This document shows positions 10,082 to 18,372 of a stretch of 64,000 nt of DNA, one piece after another. This DNA comes from Candidatus Marispirochaeta associata (GTDB lineage: Bacteria > Spirochaetota > Spirochaetia > JC444 > Marispirochaetaceae): assembly GCA_001749745.1 (NCBI GenBank), contig JWTM01000424.1:558001-622000 (forward strand), given 5' to 3'. Numbering within the stretch: the first letter of the stretch is position 1; each line of letters begins with the position of its first letter. Under the pieces are notes generated by a model. The model saw only the letters and a program-made list of their open reading frames with translations, ran no database searches and had not been told where the DNA came from. Position numbers and translations under genes: made by a program.

Positions 10082-12902
10082 GGGCTCGGCTGAACCCTTT
10101 GCGTTCCAACTTTTGCCAGCCCTTGGTCTTGTAGAGCATCCCTACGGATGCGAAAACCCTCACCCAGCCCATCAGCTGCCGATACCCGAAGCTCTCGATA
10201 AATGTAATCAAGATAAGCCGTAGCACCTCAGAGCGTTTGAAATAGACGATCCCGTTCTCCGACAGGATCAGCGATACCAGGGAGATCAGCGATCCGAAGA
10301 GGACCACCACGGTAAACATCAGCAGGAAGATTCCCGGAGAGAGGATGCCGCTGGCGAAGCCCGCAATCAGCGCGACATAACCGCTGAGCTCATAGAAGGG
10401 ACCGATCAGCTCGAAGATCAGGAAATAGGGCAGGGCTACCAGTCCCGCCGAACCGTAGCGGGGATTGAAGAGCATCCGTTTGTGGTAGGTCATGATCTCC
10501 ACCAGTCCCCGATGCCAACGATCCCGCTGCTTGTAGACGCTCTTGAGATCCTCGGGCACTTCGGTCCAGCAGTTGGCGGTGGCCGCATAACTGACCCGGT
10601 AGGGACGGCGATTATCCCCCATTAGCCGGATAAGCCGCACTACCAGCTCCATGTCTTCTCCCACGGTATCTCGTTTATGGACGCCCCGGCCGGTCATGTA
10701 GCCCCCGATCTCCAGCACCCGCTCCCGCCGGAAGAGTCCGAAGGCGCCGGAAATGATCAGCAGGGCATTGATATGCGCCCAGCCGAGCCGTCCGGCGATG
10801 AAGGAGCGGAGATACTCGATGGTCTGAAACCGGGCCAGTCGCGCCTCGGAGAGGGCGATACGCTGCAGTGCGCCGTGTTCCACCCGACAGCCGTTGACGG
10901 GCAGGATGTTGCCCCCGACGGCAATAGTCTCTCTTTTTCCGGTCATCGCCTCGGTGGTCATACGCAGCAGGGAGTCGGGTTCTAAAAGCGAATCGGAATC
11001 GATGCTGCAGATATACTCCCGGCTGGCGTAGTTGATGCCGCAGTTGAGAGCGTCCGCCTTTCCGCCGTTCTCCTTGTCGATTACCAGGAGTCGACGGTTC
11101 AATGGTGAGCGGTAGACTCCTCGAACCGGTGCGGTGTTGATACTCCCTCCGGGAGATCGGTCGATCCGTTCGAGTTGAAACTCCTCTATTAGGGTGCCGA
11201 TGGTATCGTCCCTCGAACCGTCGTTGATTACGATAACCTGGTAGTTCGGGTAGATCAGGGTCAATAGCGAGTTGACGCTCTCTACTACATTCTTCTCCTC
11301 GTTGTAGGCCGGGGCCAGGATCGCTACCGAGGGCAGGACCCCGGGGGTGAAGAGAAAATTCTGGTCCTGGATGCGCCAATAACTGTTCTGCCGCCGCAGA
11401 TTTTGGACGGCGAAAAGAAGCAGAATCAGATAGATTGAGTTGAGGCTCACCGTATACCAGGCGAAGACGGCGGTAAAGGAGTAGACGCTGTAGCGGGTAA
11501 ACTCCAGGAGCGGGAAGCTCGCCGTCGGATAGTCGTAGCGGTAGAAGAGGAGTCCCAAGGGAAGTCCCACAATCAGGATGAAGGTATAGATCATAATTCG
11601 TTTATCCCGCCGGCTAATGGGAATCCTCGGTTGATTCTTTTGGGTCTCATCGGCGGCGATGCCGAGTTCCTCCCGGATATCGGCTTTCAGGAAGCGGATA
11701 CAACTCTCGCGGAACTCCGGATTATCCGCGGCCAAGGGCTTAAGAAGTTGAAGTAGCTGTTCCTTGAGCTGTTGTTCGCGATTGATGTTCAAGAACGAGA
11801 TCAATCCGGCGTTGAAGCCGGTAGTTACGGCGGTACGAATAATCGGCGCCAGGCGGGCGATGTCGTAGCGATTAGCCAGCAGGAAGGGAACTCTGCCGGC
11901 CAGACTCAAGGCTATTCCGCTTCGCTCGGCGTCGGACGGAGTTGATTCGAGAAGGGTGAGAACCCGGTCGATTTCGGTCGGGTTGGCGTTTATATAGGCG
12001 CGAAAGCCTTCGATGGCCGGTCGGCGCTTCTCCGGATCCCGCAGATAAGCGGCGTAGGCGCTAATGTCGAGGGCGCCGCCCCGGAGGGCCTCATAGCGGA
12101 TCGCCGCCTCTTCCACCTCCTGGTCGCGGCTTTCGCTCCCCTCCGAGCCGAGTATCTCGGGGTAGGTTCGTGCACAGCGTAAGGCCTCTCGGCGGACCAC
12201 TTCGTTCGGATCCTGCAGGCAGCGGCGGGCGTATTCCCGCAGCCATACGGTTGTATGTACTCTCGCCCCGGAGAGGATGGCCGTCTTGAAACAGGGATCG
12301 ATGCAGTCCAGCCGTCTTTGGGCCCAACCGATAAAGCGATGCCCCGAGGCGCTCAGCATCCGCCTCACCGCCTCGGCGTAGCTTCCTCCCCAGCGAAGAG
12401 TCTCGGCAATTGCGTCGAAGTCTTCGTCCTGGGTGCTTTCAAGGAGCGCCTTGACCAGCGCCAGCCGCACATGGGAGCGGCGTTCCCTCGTGAGCTGCCG
12501 GGCCAGGGGCGTACGCTCCCCGGGGGCGAGCAGGAAACGCAGATAAATGGCCGAGGCGAAGCGTTTTCGAGCCGATCCGGACCTGAGACGGCGCATAAGG
12601 AGGGCTACAATCCCGGCGGCTTCAAAGAGGGCCGCCCCTCGCTGAGACTCCGCATCGTTGAGCTGTAAAGCTCCGTACAGGGCGGCGAGCTGTCGGAGTG
12701 CGATCCCGTAGTTGCGCCGTATCTTGCGGATCTCTTTCCGGCTAAGATCGGCCTGAGCAAGCACCTTGGCGGTGATGAGATCCCGGATGGCGACCTCTCG
12801 TCGGTAGAGCCCTTTCTGCCGTTGCTTGTAGAGGAGAAAGAGGATCAGCGCTAAGCCGTCGAGTATCAAAAAGCCTATCAGCAGCAGAAGAGGGGTGCTC
12901 AC
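10071..12902 (-). CDS. HEAT-like repeat / family 2 glycosyltransferase fusion (PgaC-like)
   Basis: This 943-residue membrane protein has an N-terminal anchor (residues 4-24). An alpha-helical region of about 400 residues with HEAT-like pairs follows (for example NEVVRREALRCARTYPE and SHVRLALVKALLES). Two membrane helices (about 438-510) precede a GT2 domain. Processive-synthase motifs are visible: APAYNEEKNVV, DGSRDDT, DSDS (D,D), GEDMEL and QRDRWHRG (Q/RxxRW). C-terminal membrane helices follow. The layout of the catalytic part matches poly-N-acetylglucosamine or hyaluronan-type synthases, which polymerise and export glycan across the inner membrane. It is the last gene of the minus operon; its ATG overlaps the preceding stop by four bases. 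The helical domain is unusual for such enzymes. Confidence 0.8.
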   Translation of the reverse strand: MSTPLLLLIGFLILDGLALILFLLYKQRQKGLYRREVAIRDLITAKVLAQADLSRKEIRKIRRNYGIALRQLAALYGALQLNDAESQRGAALFEAAGIVALLMRRLRSGSARKRFASAIYLRFLLAPGERTPLARQLTRERRSHVRLALVKALLESTQDEDFDAIAETLRWGGSYAEAVRRMLSASGHRFIGWAQRRLDCIDPCFKTAILSGARVHTTVWLREYARRCLQDPNEVVRREALRCARTYPEILGSEGSESRDQEVEEAAIRYEALRGGALDISAYAAYLRDPEKRRPAIEGFRAYINANPTEIDRVLTLLESTPSDAERSGIALSLAGRVPFLLANRYDIARLAPIIRTAVTTGFNAGLISFLNINREQQLKEQLLQLLKPLAADNPEFRESCIRFLKADIREELGIAADETQKNQPRIPISRRDKRIMIYTFILIVGLPLGLLFYRYDYPTASFPLLEFTRYSVYSFTAVFAWYTVSLNSIYLILLLFAVQNLRRQNSYWRIQDQNFLFTPGVLPSVAILAPAYNEEKNVVESVNSLLTLIYPNYQVIVINDGSRDDTIGTLIEEFQLERIDRSPGGSINTAPVRGVYRSPLNRRLLVIDKENGGKADALNCGINYASREYICSIDSDSLLEPDSLLRMTTEAMTGKRETIAVGGNILPVNGCRVEHGALQRIALSEARLARFQTIEYLRSFIAGRLGWAHINALLIISGAFGLFRRERVLEIGGYMTGRGVHKRDTVGEDMELVVRLIRLMGDNRRPYRVSYAATANCWTEVPEDLKSVYKQRDRWHRGLVEIMTYHKRMLFNPRYGSAGLVALPYFLIFELIGPFYELSGYVALIAGFASGILSPGIFLLMFTVVVLFGSLISLVSLILSENGIVYFKRSEVLRLILITFIESFGYRQLMGWVRVFASVGMLYKTKGWQKLERKGFSRAPSG

Positions 12903-14869
12903 TCCAGGCGCTCCCGCTCCTCGATCAAGGACTCTATGGTACTCGTCAATTCGGCCGGGAGGATCGGTTTTTGAAACTGCCTGGTTACCCGCATCTCGAA
13001 ACCCCGGCGGATCGAGGACTCACTCTTTTCCCGGGAGATGAGAATAAAGGGAATCCGGCGCAGATCCTGGGACTCCAGGAGCCGGCGTCGGATCTGGAAA
13101 CCGTCCATCTGCGAGACGAAGATCTCGCTGATTATTACATCGGGTCTGACCTCATCGGCTCTGGTTAGGGCGTCGGTACCGTGTCGGGCGTGGTGTACGG
13201 CGAAGCCGGCATTTTCGAGAATTCGTGTGTAGAGGGAGGCCTCGAAATCGTTGCTTTCGATAAGCAGCACCGTACCGGAACTGGGTCGGTAACTGCGTTC
13301 TTCAGATGAGGCGCAAATCGAACCGGGGCCCATGCGATCGACTATCTTCAAGCGCTCCTTTCCCAGACGCATCAGCTCGGTAAAGAACTTTTCGTCGGAC
13401 ACCTCACGCTCGATCAACTCCTGATTATTCGTCACCGCCGCAGAGATAGAAATAGCGGTTAGAAACTCCTCGGACCTGGCCACCTCCTTCATTAGTTCCT
13501 CGGCGTACTCCTCGGCCGAATCCTTCGCCTGATTATGCAGGTAGAGAGCGAAGGTCGGTCCGCTCAGACGAAAGAGCACGGCTGTTTCGTGTTTGCGGTT
13601 CATCAGGAAGTAGGCCAGGGCCTGCAGGGTTCTATCGATTGCGTCGGAGCCGTACCGTTCGTTGAGGCGCTTTATATCGTCCAGCCGCAGAAAGATAACG
13701 CTGTCCTCCGCCGCACTTCCGCCTTGAACCGTGCTGCCCACATATTCGTTGAAGAAGGTCTCATTGTAGAGCCCGGTAGTCTCGTCGCGGAGCAGATCAT
13801 CGCTGGTTTCGATGATAGACTGTTGCAGTTGGAAATTGGTGTCCCGCAGATGCCGGATCTCCTTTAAGAGGGAGTCTATTCCGGCGGCGATCTCCTGACG
13901 ATGACTTGTGTAGACTGCCGGCGCTTCGATCCCGGCGCTGCTGCAGAGCTGCCGTATCTCCGTGTCGATCAGGGCCAACCAGGTATAGCCCTTCTGCTGT
14001 AGGATGGTTTGGAAGACGGCGTCGAATGCGGATTTGCTCATTTCCTTCGGCGGCTGATCTTCTTCCGGGAGCACCAGGGAGACCTCCGCTTTGGGAAAGA
14101 GCTGTTCCAGTCGAGCGCGAATCCGGCCCAGAACGCGGGCCCTGGCCTGGGCCGGTTCCTCGATGCCGAGCTCAATTCCGCCGTTTCTCGGGGGAGAAAA
14201 GGTCGACATCAGCTCTTCGAAGGGGATCTCCAGTGCCTCTCCATGGTGGGGACAGATCCGTTGCGGATTAAATCCGTTCAGGGCTTCCCGTTCCCGATTC
14301 TCCGGCATCCGGGGCAGGTAAATCTCATGGTAGGAGCTCATCCTGGTGAGTAAGGTCTCCGGGCTGGTCTCCTCCTCCCCTCCCTGAATCGTTCCGAAGA
14401 GTTCCCCGCTAAAGAGTATCTTTTCCCGCGGATCCCAACAGCAGACCGAGCCGAGACTCGGCAGGCCGGGCAGATGGAGGAACTCGAGACGCCGTGTTCC
14501 GAGGGAGATCGCTTCACCGTTGGACTTCAAGGTGAGGAAGTTCATGGTATCGTCATAATACTGAACCGAGAGATAGGCCCGCCAGCTTACGACCGCCTGA
14601 CCGTTAAAACCGGTCCTGTGCCAGAGCGGAAGGCTGGAGGCGGTATCCGGGGATTCGGAGGTCAGGACGATGTAGCGCAGCTGTTCCAACGGCAGATGGG
14701 CCTCCACCGCACTGAATACCGCCGCGAAGTCGTTGCGGGAACCGGGATCGATTAGGATCCCGCCCTCCTCATCGAGCAGCAGATAGGCATAACTGGCGAC
14801 CAGACGCGGCTGGCGGGAAGTGAGGATGGAGATCACCCTACTGTTTCGATCAAGACTTGTGTAGATCAT
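12899..14869 (-). CDS. Degenerate MBL / GGDEF-like / receiver three-domain regulator
   Basis: The 656-residue cytoplasmic protein starts with an MBL domain resembling the di-iron ODP family (about 1-250). Most of the first metal motif is lost (LTSESPDTAS where HxExDH is expected), SGELFG has Glu for Asp, and PHHGE is retained. A GGDEF fold follows (about 360-520) with active-site SGPTF in place of GGDEF, so cyclase activity is unlikely. The C-terminus is a receiver domain (about 535-655) whose phosphoacceptor Asp is Glu (VIISEIF), with the conserved Lys kept (FQKPI). All three domains look like binding or scaffold versions. Position between the SpoIIE-type phosphatase and the glycan synthase suggests it relays signals to the synthase. 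Overlaps of 4 bases on both sides indicate translational coupling. Confidence 0.75.
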   Translation of the reverse strand: MIYTSLDRNSRVISILTSRQPRLVASYAYLLLDEEGGILIDPGSRNDFAAVFSAVEAHLPLEQLRYIVLTSESPDTASSLPLWHRTGFNGQAVVSWRAYLSVQYYDDTMNFLTLKSNGEAISLGTRRLEFLHLPGLPSLGSVCCWDPREKILFSGELFGTIQGGEEETSPETLLTRMSSYHEIYLPRMPENREREALNGFNPQRICPHHGEALEIPFEELMSTFSPPRNGGIELGIEEPAQARARVLGRIRARLEQLFPKAEVSLVLPEEDQPPKEMSKSAFDAVFQTILQQKGYTWLALIDTEIRQLCSSAGIEAPAVYTSHRQEIAAGIDSLLKEIRHLRDTNFQLQQSIIETSDDLLRDETTGLYNETFFNEYVGSTVQGGSAAEDSVIFLRLDDIKRLNERYGSDAIDRTLQALAYFLMNRKHETAVLFRLSGPTFALYLHNQAKDSAEEYAEELMKEVARSEEFLTAISISAAVTNNQELIEREVSDEKFFTELMRLGKERLKIVDRMGPGSICASSEERSYRPSSGTVLLIESNDFEASLYTRILENAGFAVHHARHGTDALTRADEVRPDVIISEIFVSQMDGFQIRRRLLESQDLRRIPFILISREKSESSIRRGFEMRVTRQFQKPILPAELTSTIESLIEERERLE

Positions 14870-16479
14870 GCATCCCTGTCCTCAAGAGAGGTTACCATGA
14901 TCAGGCGCTGGCGGTCCATTTCTCCCTGCTCGACCAGGACCGAGTCCATTACGGTATTGATAAGATAGAGGCCGTAACCGCTCTCTTGGTAGTTCTCTAT
15001 CTCCGGCTCGCGGTAGCTTCCCCAGTCGTACTCCCTACCGGAGTATTCGAGTTTAACCGAGAGCCACTCTCCATTGGAGACGACGCAAGCCCGAAGCTCA
15101 TCATCGGGCTCCTCATCCTGATGACGGAGGATGTTGGTAACCGCCTCGCCCACGGCTATCTCTATTTCCGTCAAGCGTTCTTCCGACGGGGAGGCGCTCC
15201 CGGTCAGACTCCGGATCCGGCGGTTCACAAACTCCCGCACCGAGCGCATCGATCCCATCTGCTGGGGAAAGCTCTCTTCGGCGTAAACGTTCTGCGGGAC
15301 ATCGGGATCGATTTTGACCGCGATGGCCGTAACATCGTCCCGGAAAGCACCGGCACAATAGGCAAAGGTAATCTGCTTGACCTTCTCTAAGAGGGAGCGG
15401 GCGTCGAGCTCCGCCGAAGAGCGGATAAGGTGCATCAATCGTTCCTCACCGAAAAGCTCCTCCTCGCTGTTGACCGCCTCGGTTATCCCGTCGGAATAGG
15501 CGAAGAGGATATCTCCCGGATGCAGGTCGAGCTGGAGGGCCCTGAACTCCTGCCGCCGGCTGAATCCGAGGGGCATATTTACTCCCTTGATGCGCCAGCA
15601 GTGTCCGCGCCGGGCGTCGTAATGGATGGTGCTGGTATGGCCGCAGTCGATGAACTGCAGCATGCTCCGGCTGCGGTTAATACGGGCGTAGATTAGGGTG
15701 ATGAATGAGGTCAGGGTCAGGAGCTCGCCCGCCAAATTCTGTTCCGCCTGGGAGAGGATCGAAGCCATAGCCGGCAACGCCTCTCCTCTTCTCCGTTTTG
15801 TGGCCGTTTGGGCCTTCAGGATTTCGGTTCGGGCCGCAGCACCTAAGAGGGCGGCGGGGATTCCTTTACCCATCACGTCTCCCAGGACGAACTCGGTCTC
15901 GTCGCTCTCTTCGGATCGGAAGAAGTCGACGAAGTCTCCGTCGATCCGCTGTGACGGGAGGGTGAAGGCGCCTATCTGCATGCCCTGGTAGGACTCTTCC
16001 GGACGTCCGAGGAGCAGCGACTGCTGAATTCGGGCGCCGACCTCGACCTCGTACTCCCGGGCCTGGACCAGTTTTAGCCGGGATTCCCGCAGTTCGCTGA
16101 TATCCCTACAGACGATGGCGATACGCCGCAGCTTCCCGGATCGGCATCGAATCGCTTCGGCCCGTACCGAGAGCCAGTAATCGGCACCGTCCCCGGTAAC
16201 AACTCGCAGTTCGTTCTCGACGCTCTCCTCGCCGGCCTTGAGGCGGTCGAAAGCATTCACGAGGCTCTCCCGTTCCTCATCGGGAAAACTGCTCATCCAG
16301 TCCGCCCGGTCTCTTCGGCCGGAGGGGAAATAGGTCTCCGCCCCGGGGCCGGCGAAGCGGATTCGTGATCCCCGGGGATCGAGGAGAATAAAGATCTCAC
16401 CGCTCCGCAAGGCCAGACCGCGGAAGGCGGTATGATTAATGGGAAAAAGATCGATCAGTCTGGGAAGAACTGGTGCCAT
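14866..16479 (-). CDS. PAS / SpoIIE phosphatase / HATPase switch protein
   Basis: This 537-residue protein has an N-terminal PAS domain (about 1-135) and a PP2C-type SpoIIE phosphatase (about 165-370). Metal-ligand motifs are present: DGDFVDFF, LGDVMGKGIPAAL, AYSDGITEAVN and the final RDDVTAI. A C-terminal GHKL ATPase of the RsbW kind has GEAVTNILRH (N box) and ESGYGLYLINTV (G box). Such proteins dephosphorylate and phosphorylate STAS antagonists in partner-switching systems. The STAS gene lies immediately upstream (stop 7 bases before this ATG), and the degenerate regulator overlaps downstream, forming one operon. Both enzymatic modules appear intact, so one protein may act as phosphatase and kinase on the STAS partner. 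Confidence 0.87.
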   Translation of the reverse strand: MAPVLPRLIDLFPINHTAFRGLALRSGEIFILLDPRGSRIRFAGPGAETYFPSGRRDRADWMSSFPDEERESLVNAFDRLKAGEESVENELRVVTGDGADYWLSVRAEAIRCRSGKLRRIAIVCRDISELRESRLKLVQAREYEVEVGARIQQSLLLGRPEESYQGMQIGAFTLPSQRIDGDFVDFFRSEESDETEFVLGDVMGKGIPAALLGAAARTEILKAQTATKRRRGEALPAMASILSQAEQNLAGELLTLTSFITLIYARINRSRSMLQFIDCGHTSTIHYDARRGHCWRIKGVNMPLGFSRRQEFRALQLDLHPGDILFAYSDGITEAVNSEEELFGEERLMHLIRSSAELDARSLLEKVKQITFAYCAGAFRDDVTAIAVKIDPDVPQNVYAEESFPQQMGSMRSVREFVNRRIRSLTGSASPSEERLTEIEIAVGEAVTNILRHQDEEPDDELRACVVSNGEWLSVKLEYSGREYDWGSYREPEIENYQESGYGLYLINTVMDSVLVEQGEMDRQRLIMVTSLEDRDA

Positions 16480-16486
16480 GGCTCCA

Positions 16487-16819
16487 TCAGGCGTTGAGCG
16501 CCGCGAGGGCGCTGCTCTGGGTATCGCTAATCTCTACTATATTGGCCATCCTTACCATTCGGAACAGCGCCTGGACCGGCGGCTTTGCGCCGCAAAGGAT
16601 GATCTTTCCTCCCCGTTCATGCATCTCCCGCACCAGACCCAGGATAACGCCCAGTCCGGAGCTGTCGATGAAATTGATCCGGGAGAGATCCAGAATCGCT
16701 CGGCCCTCTCCGGCCAGGGCCGCCGAAGATTCTCGTCGGAAGTCCTCTGAACTCAAGGCGTCAACCTGGCTCTGATCCGGTATCAGAACGGCGACATTCT
16801 CGATCATCTCTTTCGTCAT
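16487..16819 (-). CDS. STAS-domain anti-sigma-factor antagonist
   Basis: The 110-residue single-domain protein belongs to the SpoIIAA/RsbV family. The start at 16819 (MTKEM) is chosen because a GGGGG ribosome site lies 6 bases upstream and it gives the normal family length; an upstream ATG at 16852 would add eleven basic residues. The phosphorylation-site loop NFIDSSGLGVILG contains the conserved Ser. It is the first gene of the operon with the SpoIIE/HATPase protein, its expected kinase and phosphatase. No sigma factor gene is adjacent, so the output may be the downstream regulator and glycan synthase rather than transcription. Confidence 0.9.
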   Translation of the reverse strand: MTKEMIENVAVLIPDQSQVDALSSEDFRRESSAALAGEGRAILDLSRINFIDSSGLGVILGLVREMHERGGKIILCGAKPPVQALFRMVRMANIVEISDTQSSALAALNA

Positions 16820-16882
16820 ATACTGCCCCCTTCGGCGACGACTCACTTGCATCAGCCTGCGTGCTGCATTAGGCTTACCAGA

Positions 16883-17599
16883 ATGAGACGTCTCCTTATA
16901 TTATGTATCGTCCTGTTGAGCTTAGGATTGGACCTCTTTTCGGAGGATACTATGCTGGAGTTTAGCGGATATAGCTGGAAAATTAGCCATGCCCCCGAAG
17001 GGAAGGGGCCCGGACCCAATATTTTCCTTGAACAGAATGTCTTTATCGACAAGCAAGGCAGACTGAGTCTGCGCATTGCCCGTCACGGGGAGGGGTGGAG
17101 CTGTGCCGAGTTACGGCTCTCCGAAGCGCTCGGTTACGGGCGCTACGTGATTGAGGTCGAAAACGATCCGAACCTGCTCGATCCGCAGAGCGTCTTCGGC
17201 TTTTTTACCTACGATTTTGAGGCGCCCCCCTACCATCGCGAGCTGGATGTGGAGTTTGCCCGCTGGGGGGATACTGCACATCCCGGGGGCAACCACACCG
17301 TGCAACCCTATACCGAGAAGGCCAATACCTCCCATTTCGAGCTGGAGGCGCTGGGCGAACGGTCGATGCATGTAATCGAGTGGTTACCGGCGAAGGTTAT
17401 CTTCGTCGCTTATCGGATCGGCCCTACCGGCTGGGGCCGGGAGACGGCCCGCTTCGAATGGAGCCGGGGAGAAGTCTTCCTTCCGGGCGAGGCGTTCCTT
17501 CATCTGAATCTCTGGCTCTTTCAAGGGGAAGCGCCCCGGAATGGAGCGCCCCAGATGATCAAGATAGGATCCTTCGATTTTACCCCGCTGGACTCTTAG
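16883..17599 (+). CDS. Exported GH16-like concanavalin-fold protein
   Basis: The start is placed at 16883 (MRRLLILCIV), which gives a clean signal peptide; an ATG at 16847 in frame is also possible and neither has a strong ribosome site. The mature part (about 215 residues) reads as a jelly-roll of the GH16/lectin type, with ELDVEFARWG matching the ExDxE catalytic signature of GH16 beta-glucanases, and HVIEWLPAKVIFVAYRIG matching the typical H..W.p..i.fyvDG strand. It may cleave or bind a beta-glucan outside the inner membrane. It is divergent from the STAS operon and could act on the same matrix glycan, which is inference. Convergent with the next gene by 4 bases. Confidence 0.65.
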   Translation: MRRLLILCIVLLSLGLDLFSEDTMLEFSGYSWKISHAPEGKGPGPNIFLEQNVFIDKQGRLSLRIARHGEGWSCAELRLSEALGYGRYVIEVENDPNLLDPQSVFGFFTYDFEAPPYHRELDVEFARWGDTAHPGGNHTVQPYTEKANTSHFELEALGERSMHVIEWLPAKVIFVAYRIGPTGWGRETARFEWSRGEVFLPGEAFLHLNLWLFQGEAPRNGAPQMIKIGSFDFTPLDS

Positions 17600-18339
17600 A
17601 ACTTATAGTCCACCACGATCCCGTTGGAGATGATCTCGTAGAGCGGATTGGTGGTGTACTCGAACTGAAACCTGACCACCAGATCCTCCACCGGCAATAC
17701 CTTGAAGCCGGCGATACCCGACCATTTCTCGTAGGAATTGTCCGGCTCGTAAACGGTCCCGAAGGTACCGCCGATATGCAGCCAGATGGTCGGCTGAACG
17801 GCGTATTCGGTGCCGGTCCAAACCGCATGGTTGAAGTACTGGTTATCGTCGTACTGATTGTAGGCGGCGAAATATTTCAGGTAGAGTTCCCATTTCGGAT
17901 TAGCAAGATAGTTGAGTCCCGGCGACATAATCACACCCCAGGTCTCCTCCGATGATTCGCCGGTCAGGCTGACACTGGCCCGCACTCCGTTTGTTTCGTA
18001 GGTGACCGAGCCGTAGAAGCTTGAGAAATTGGGCGCCTCCTCGTCGTCGAACTTGCGCTCGTAGCTGAAGGTCGCCTCACCGTAATAAAAACCGGGGAGA
18101 TCGAAGGCTAATCCCAACTTTCCGCCGAAGGCCTGATCGAAGTCGCTGGCGTTGCCGGTGATCCCGGTTATCAGGTAGAGCTGATTCGGGATCGGGATGA
18201 TAAAGATCTCCTCGTAATCCAGGGAGGAGCGGTCGTCGGTATAGTAATTGAACTTGGCAGCCGTAATGCTGCGATACTGCTGCTCGGCCGAGAGAGAGAT
18301 GCACGCCAGCAGGATTAAAGGGATAATGCGAAATCTCAT
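17596..18339 (-). CDS. Exported beta-rich protein, possible outer-membrane barrel
   Basis: I do not recognise a named family. The 247-residue product has a clear signal peptide (MRFRIIPLILLACISLSAEQ). It then shows alternating polar/hydrophobic strands rich in Tyr and Phe, with a C-terminal pattern ending IVVDYKF, as in small outer-membrane barrels. Repeated short strands such as PKWELYLKYFAAYNQYDDN fit 8-10 strand barrels. It lies 33 bases downstream of the Rieske reductase gene on the same strand and may be co-transcribed. Role unknown. Confidence 0.6.
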   Translation of the reverse strand: MRFRIIPLILLACISLSAEQQYRSITAAKFNYYTDDRSSLDYEEIFIIPIPNQLYLITGITGNASDFDQAFGGKLGLAFDLPGFYYGEATFSYERKFDDEEAPNFSSFYGSVTYETNGVRASVSLTGESSEETWGVIMSPGLNYLANPKWELYLKYFAAYNQYDDNQYFNHAVWTGTEYAVQPTIWLHIGGTFGTVYEPDNSYEKWSGIAGFKVLPVEDLVVRFQFEYTTNPLYEIISNGIVVDYKF

Positions 18340-18372
18340 ACCCCTTAGGATAGTTCAAATTACGGAAAAAAT

